NCBI GenBank assembly: GCA_032622095.1
Contig: CP136062.1
Coordinates: 153,132,875 to 153,196,874, forward strand
Length of the DNA stretch: 64,000 bases
From: Siphonodentalium dalli
Lineage: Eukaryota > Mollusca > Scaphopoda > Gadilida > Siphonodentaliidae
Reading direction: 5' to 3'
The translations under genes and the position numbers were made by a program. The notes beneath the pieces were generated by a model that was given only the letters and a program-made list of their open reading frames with translations, was not told where the DNA came from and did no database searches. Within the stretch, counting starts at the first letter, position 1. Each line of letters begins with the position of its first letter. Shown here in pieces: positions 59,055-64,000 of this stretch.

Positions 59055-60370
59055 GAAGATTGACATATGTTGATGCGGTGATTGTTCTCAGCTTTTGGTA
59101 AAAGAGTTTGACTCAACGAAGTGGATCGCGCTAACCGATCAGCTGCTTTTATGCGTGCCCTTGCGAGCGCGAACTACGCTTCCGACGAAAATCCAAATGT
59201 GAACGATAAGTATTCAGACCGATCCGGTAGATACATACATAGAACTACACGAGTGTTTCGGTTTGGTTTGAAACCCGATTTGGTACGGCACGAGTGCTAG
59301 CGCGGAAGGGATAAAACGAGAATATATAATAATAATGCTGCATATCAAGATATCATTTTAGCCAAATAAGCTTCAGTCTCTATTTATTGCTTGGCTGACA
59401 CCACATTGTGGAATGAACGCACGCTGAATGTCAGAACTAACAACGTTCTCATGCAGTTCCTGCACGTAATGATGCTGCATATATCAGGATTTCATTTTAG
59501 CCAAACAAGATTCAGTCTCTTAAACTATTCACAGGAAATCAACTGCTCATCGGAGATGATGCCGTTCCACCAAATCTGCCTAATTTGAGCTATATTGCCC
59601 CACATATTCAAAGTTCAAACAAAAGGTAATTTGATTGATTTCTAGGTGGGGTCATTAAGACATTCACCACGATTGCGAGAAAATATGAAGCAAATGGGGT
59701 GTCATATCGGAGACATTTAATTAAATGATTGGACATAAATTATTTTGTATCTAATGGCGTGCTCTACGTCATAGTATATACACATAACACTGATATCGGC
59801 TTTTCAAAACTGCAATTAAATGCTACGTTTCCCTTCCGATAGCATACTCATTTAGTATTCTTTTCTGATAAGTGCTAGCTTTCCAAATCATAACACGCAT
59901 GGCGTTTAGCGACTCGTATTCATTTTTCTGTATTCTTATCATTACTTAATTAACTAATTTCACTTGACAACTGACAACCTGACGATTTATAATTCTTGTC
60001 GATTGAGGCACCCGTTCATGTTTTAAATTGGTAACAAACCTTGAATTTCTACTAAGAAGTCCAAGAAGAATTACGCTACCACATACGAGTCGTTGTTTGT
60101 ATTAGAACATTTAATCCAAACTTCTCGGATTCCTGTTTGGAAAATACATGTACATTATGAAGCATTTGGCATATTTGTAATACACATCACTAATTTCCCA
60201 TACAGCATGCCCACATGCCCATTATGGTGACATACTAACAATATATTCAGCAATGTTAGGTTGACTTCAGTTTTCTTAGACCAGATATTTAGAGGTTATT
60301 ACTTGGTTACTTTGATATGTCTCAGCCGTTTTATTTATTAATTAAATAAACTATATGGTAATAACATAAC
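59055..60370. other. Gene-free stretch
   Basis: A GC-rich patch at 59110-59200 (gatcgcgctaaccgatcagc, then ttgcgagcgcgaactacgc) stands out but shows no frame or RNA fold that I can support. A ~25-bp phrase (catatcaggatttcattttagccaa) is repeated at 59340 and 59476. Confidence 0.4.
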
Positions 60371-60374
60371 TATC

Positions 60375-60695
60375 CATTCCGATGTCAGTTCACCGCTATA
60401 AATTTAATTAGATAAACCATATGGTATTAACATTACTATCCATTCCAATGTCAGTTCACCGGTATAAATTAAAGAATCCGATGTCAGTTCACCGGTATAA
60501 ATTTAAGATTGAATGTAGATAAACTATACGGTAATAACATTACTATCCATTCCGATGTACTATCCATTCCGATGTCAGTTCACCGGTATAAATTCTTATG
60601 TCAATTCACTGGTATAAATTTAAGATTCCGATGTCAGTTTACCGGTATAAATTTAAGATTCCGATGTCAGTTCATCGGTATAAATTTAAGATTGA
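60375..60695. repeat. Irregular tandem array of 'ccgatgtcagttcaccggtataaattt'
   Basis: The ~30-bp motif recurs about nine times, mixed with a longer unit (agataaactatatggtaataacattactatccatt) present three times. Motif ccggta is close to palindromic with the preceding ttcac. Confidence 0.85.
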
Positions 60696-60699
60696 ATGG

Positions 60700-61290
60700 C
60701 AGCAGGTAGATGAAATCAAATTCACTGCATTTACAAATTAAATAAGATAATGACGAGTTGTAACTTTGAGTATGACCATGCATGCACATTATGGATAACT
60801 AGATATTATATCCATTGGAATTATGGAACAAACACCAGTTTGAAACTGCACGAAACACTCGCCATTAGTTGAATTCCATTTGGAAATAAATGTTATAATC
60901 GGTACATCACTGTGAATACGTCCCTAACATGTTTCGTTGTGCGTAGACAACTTCGCTTTGTGACGTTGTAAATGGTCTCAGTCGATTTTGGAGTGATATT
61001 AACCGAGGTCGATAAGAAGCCACTCAAGGCAAATCTGTTACATCTAATAAATCGTGTATGTGTTCGTATGAAGCTCGAGGGGAGGGAACAAAACTATAAA
61101 TTTTATTTCTTACCCCCAGTCATCCAAACCATGTGGATTCAGCTTGTTATATTCGTCGATATGAATGATATAATTTGGTCCAGGCGAGTGGTTCTCTCTA
61201 CGCAACAGTATGTTTGCTCCTCCTTGCTCGAACACCCATTGGTTCAATTTACCTTGTGATTTGCTAAATTCTATCCCTGAAACAAATAGT
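60700..61290. other. No supported gene
   Basis: A 95-codon plus-strand frame (60972-61259) has no motif or splice context and is not called. Confidence 0.35.
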
Positions 61291-61297
61291 TTGATTA

Positions 61298-61365
61298 TTT
61301 TAGCTCACCTGAGACGAAGTCTCCAGTTGAACTATAGTCACTAACCGTCCGTCCATCCGTATTCA
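61298..61365. repeat. 'agctcacctgag' repeat boundary
   Basis: agctcacctgagacgaagtc then tccagttgaactatag, followed by ccgtccgtccatccg. This is close to a hairpin-plus-gtccgtcc repeat that I know from mollusc genomes, supporting the lineage guess. Only the end of the element is present. Confidence 0.5.
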
Positions 61366-61472
61366 CCAGCATATGGCCCTATAATACTGTTCAAAGTCAA
61401 TACACAACAATAACACATAGAAATCCTTTACTCATTCTGATGTTACTTAAATGTATTTTATCACATAATTTG

Positions 61473-61782
61473 CCCATAAAAGCAGTTTCATAATTATCGA
61501 TAAGAGACACGTTTATTATCAGCGCGTGCGATGACGTCACATCGTTCTTCAAATGACTTGCGATCGCTGCAATTTATTATCGTTGTTTTCGATGGATATT
61601 TCGCGTTTATTTGATCATGTGATAAAAAGTATTTCACACTCGTCCTATTTTATACGTAATTTATCAACCTCGTCCACTAAATTCTATTTGAGCCTCGGTA
61701 AACCTCGGCTCAATCGAATTTAGTGAACTCGGTTGATAAATTCCGTATAAAATAGAAACTCATGTGAGATCCTCTATATATG
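61473..61782. repeat. Inverted-repeat element family R1, copy 2
   Basis: Same orientation and order as 1905-2222, with an additional 10-bp arm in the loop (gcctcggtaaacctcggc), which makes the fold-back almost perfect here. Confidence 0.65.
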
Positions 61783-62156
61783 TGAACACTAATACAAACC
61801 TATCCAAATGAGTTGCCCGAAGCGTTTCCATCAAGAGATAATGTTTTTGAGAGTAAATCTTAGTAAATATAAATGCAAAAAGAATGAACGAGATAGAAGT
61901 ATATGGTCTCTCTTGAAGTAGCAGAATGCGAGTTTTTTTTTCCAGTGAACGATGGTTATCACTGATTATTCTTTCGTATCTTGGTCTTTTTATAACCACT
62001 ACCAAATACTACGAATCTCAAACGTTAACACGCCAGGCATGAACTCCATATTTGGCAACGATTCATTTCGACATCTTGAGAAAGCCGACGACCTAGAAAA
62101 GAAAACACTTATCACAGATCGAGTCGTAAACGGCTTTACAAAGAGACTGGATGGTA

Positions 62157-62629
62157 TATGTGACCCGCCATATCAAATCCAGTCGTAAGTCGGGATTTTT
62201 TTTTACCCTGTGCCAATGCATTCTCTTATATATGCGAGTCGACCATAGGTCGCCTCGCATATATATAAGAGAATGCATTGGTCTAACAATTTTTTATCAT
62301 TTTTTTTAAATAAATATAATGTTTCTTACAATTTTTAGGACATAAAATAAAAAAACATCCATTACCCTGCATGGAGCCCCACACATATATAGAAGCATAT
62401 AGAAGAGTGTCGTCTGCTCATGTTTGTCTTGGGCTCTGTATGGGTGAAATTATAAAATTGTTAAAGAATACAAGAAAAAATTATTAAAATTGTAAAAAAT
62501 TGTTAGGCCAATGCATTCTCTTATATATGCGAGGCGACCTATGGTCGACTCGCATATATAAGAGAATGCATTGGCACAGGGTAAAAAATATCCCGACATA
62601 CGACTGGATTTGATATGGCGGGTCACATA
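62157..62629. mobile_element. MITE-A, complete copy with TA duplication
   Basis: Ends tatgtgacccgcc/ggcgggtcacata, flanked by TA on both sides (62155-62156, 62630-62631). TIRs run about 155 bp: tgacccgccatatcaaatcc, agtcgtaagtcgggat, ccctgtgccaatgcattctc, the palindrome (62212-62281 and 62507-62575) and 'taacaatttttta'. The unique centre contains 'gagccccacacatatataga', 'gtcgtctgctcatgtttgtc' and 'gggctctgtatggg'. No coding. It lies at the very edge of the 189-bp array. Confidence 0.8.
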
Positions 62630-62631
62630 TA

Positions 62632-63740
62632 GCCTTGAGCGAAACTTGCAGTTAATTTTTATCTGAAAGTCGATTGCCGACTGTACACATCCCAATCCCA
62701 GATTCGCTGCTTGTCGCTAAAATCCATATTGACGTTACAATGGTATACACCCTTGAGCGAAACTTGCAATCGTATATATGATGATGTACGCACTGGAACA
62801 AAGAGTCCATTAGACTTGTTCGTAAATATATAATGATGACGATAATGAATTCTAAATGTGAAATCTCTACACCCACCAGAACGCTGCTCATGGTTCAATT
62901 CGTCGCTAAAATCCATATTGACGTTACAATGGTATACACCCTTGAGCGAAACTTGCAATCGTATATATGATGATGTACGCACTGGAACAAAGAGTCAATT
63001 AGACTTGTTCGTAAATATATAATGATGACGATAATGAATTCTAAATGTGAAATCTCTACACCCACCAGAACGCTGCTCATGGTTCAATTCGTCGCTAAAA
63101 TCCATATTGACGTTACACTGGTATACACCCTTGAGCGAAACTTGCAATCGTATATATGATGATGTACGCACTGGAACAAAGAGTCCATTAGACTTGTTCG
63201 TAAATATATAATGATGACGATAATGAATTCTAAATGTGAAATCTCTACACCCACCAGAACGCTGCTCATGGTTCAATTCGTCGCTAAAATCCATATTGAC
63301 GTTACAATGGTATACACCCTTGAGCGAAACTTGCAATCGTATATATGATGATGTACGCACTGGAACAAAGAGTCCATTAGACTTGTTCCGTATATATACG
63401 ATGATAACGAAATGCATACTAAATGTGAAATTTCGACACCCACCAGAACGCTGCTCATGGTTCAATTCGTCGCTAAAATCCATATTGACGTTACAATGGT
63501 ATACACCCTTGAGCGAAACTTGCAATCGTATATATGATGATGTACGCACTGGAACAAAGAGTCCATTAGACTTGTTCCGTATATATATAATGATGACGAT
63601 AATGAATACTAAATGTGAACACTCTACACCCACCAAAACGCTGCTCATGGTTCAACTCGTCGCAAAAATCCCTATTGATGTTACAATGGTATATAGCCTT
63701 GAGCGAAACTTGCAATTAAATTTTATCTGAAAGTCGATTC
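62632..63740. repeat. 189-bp tandem array
   Basis: The anchor gtcgctaaaatccatattga occurs at 62713, 62902, 63091, 63280, 63469 and (as gtcgcaaaaatccctattga) 63659; spacings 189, 189, 189, 189, 190. Shared blocks include 'ggtatacacccttgagcgaaacttgcaatcg', 'gatgatgtacgcactggaacaaagagtcca' and 'ctacacccaccagaacgctgctcatggttcaa'. Both array ends finish with the same variant, tagccttgagcgaaacttgca then atctgaaagtcgatt. 189 is divisible by three, so frames up to 217 codons stay open on both strands. Confidence 0.95.
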
Positions 63741-63744
63741 CCGA

Positions 63745-64000
63745 CTTCACAGAGTGCCATCCTCGATCACAGACTCGATGTCTGTTTACTCGAAATGAGA
63801 AAAATGACAGGTTAATTTTCTCAAACGAGTGACAGTTTGTCAAGGGATATGACAAACCGGTTTCAAATTATCTACAAACGTTATCTTGTCGCTAGGCAAT
63901 GGACTAGTCCATGTATTCTTATCAGAAGTATTACATCCGTGCTGACAATTCACCTTGTTAGCATACCCCCTTTAAAAAAAAGAAGGCTGGGGTACACTGT
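63745..64000. other. Gene-free end of window
   Basis: A short fold (tgacaggttaattttctcaaacgagtgacagtttgtca..gacaaaccgg) and, at 63961, gcataccccctttaaaa, the start or end of another 'tatacccc' repeat that continues beyond the window. Confidence 0.4.

Noticed and set aside
62995-63648. 217-codon minus-strand protein with internal repeats
   Set aside because: It exists only because the 189-bp unit is divisible by three; similar frames are open on the plus strand and no start, splice or codon signal supports it.

Overview
The window is eukaryotic nuclear DNA from an animal: it is AT-rich, has GT-AG exon/intron structure, and is crowded with degenerate transposons, MITEs, microsatellites and tandem arrays. 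Several repeats (an 'agctcacctgag' stretch followed by 'gtccgtcc' near 61.3 kb, gccgccggtgg blocks, gccccc/gtccgtcc arrays at 13.3-14.2 kb and 50.95-51.7 kb) are of a kind I associate with marine molluscs and other lophotrochozoans. That is the most likely source, but no species can be named. There are no bacterial operons, rRNA or convincing tRNA genes.

Protein-coding evidence is sparse. (1) 0.4-3.9 kb, plus strand: the last five or so exons of an unrecognised gene; the final three join in matching phase and end at a stop. Its large intron holds an antisense exon with a complete PHD-type zinc-binding pattern. (2) 4.9-7.6 kb, minus strand: a P-element/THAP9-like DDE transposase split by one frameshift. 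(3) 17.9-20.2 kb, plus strand: exons of a gene with a tyrosine-recombinase-like LGH...H...Y segment followed by a SANT/Myb-like tail, apparently frameshifted. (4) A possible small exon at 40.1 kb (minus) and a GC-rich putative terminal exon at 58.5 kb (minus). I cannot name (1), (3) or (4).

The rest is repeat-driven. Non-LTR retrotransposon remnants are two copies of an ORF1 with CCHC knuckles (8.6-9.8 and 26.8-27.3 kb, minus), an RT fragment at 17.6 kb, a long decayed ORF2 at 34.8-36.6 kb, and two 3'-tail fragments (25.5 and 49.7 kb). Both RT pieces have damaged YADD boxes. DNA-transposon derivatives include a TTAA-flanked piggyBac-like MITE (28.55-28.94 kb), a 1.17-kb element with CAGTG termini (22.2-23.4 kb), a full long-TIR MITE with TA target duplication (62.16-62.63 kb), and further inverted-repeat elements at 1.9, 47.1, 51.9, 54.4 and 61.5 kb.

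The most distinctive architecture is a ~69-bp near-perfect palindrome in at least eight good copies from 27.7 to 62.6 kb. It is embedded as the inner terminal repeat of two otherwise unrelated MITE types. A second striking structure is a 649-bp inverted duplication (45.41-46.06 / 49.64-50.50 kb) whose arms differ in length only by a 217-bp LINE-tail insertion. Tandem arrays with 42-bp and 189-bp units (both multiples of three) create long artefactual reading frames at 58.7-59.1 and 62.6-63.7 kb.
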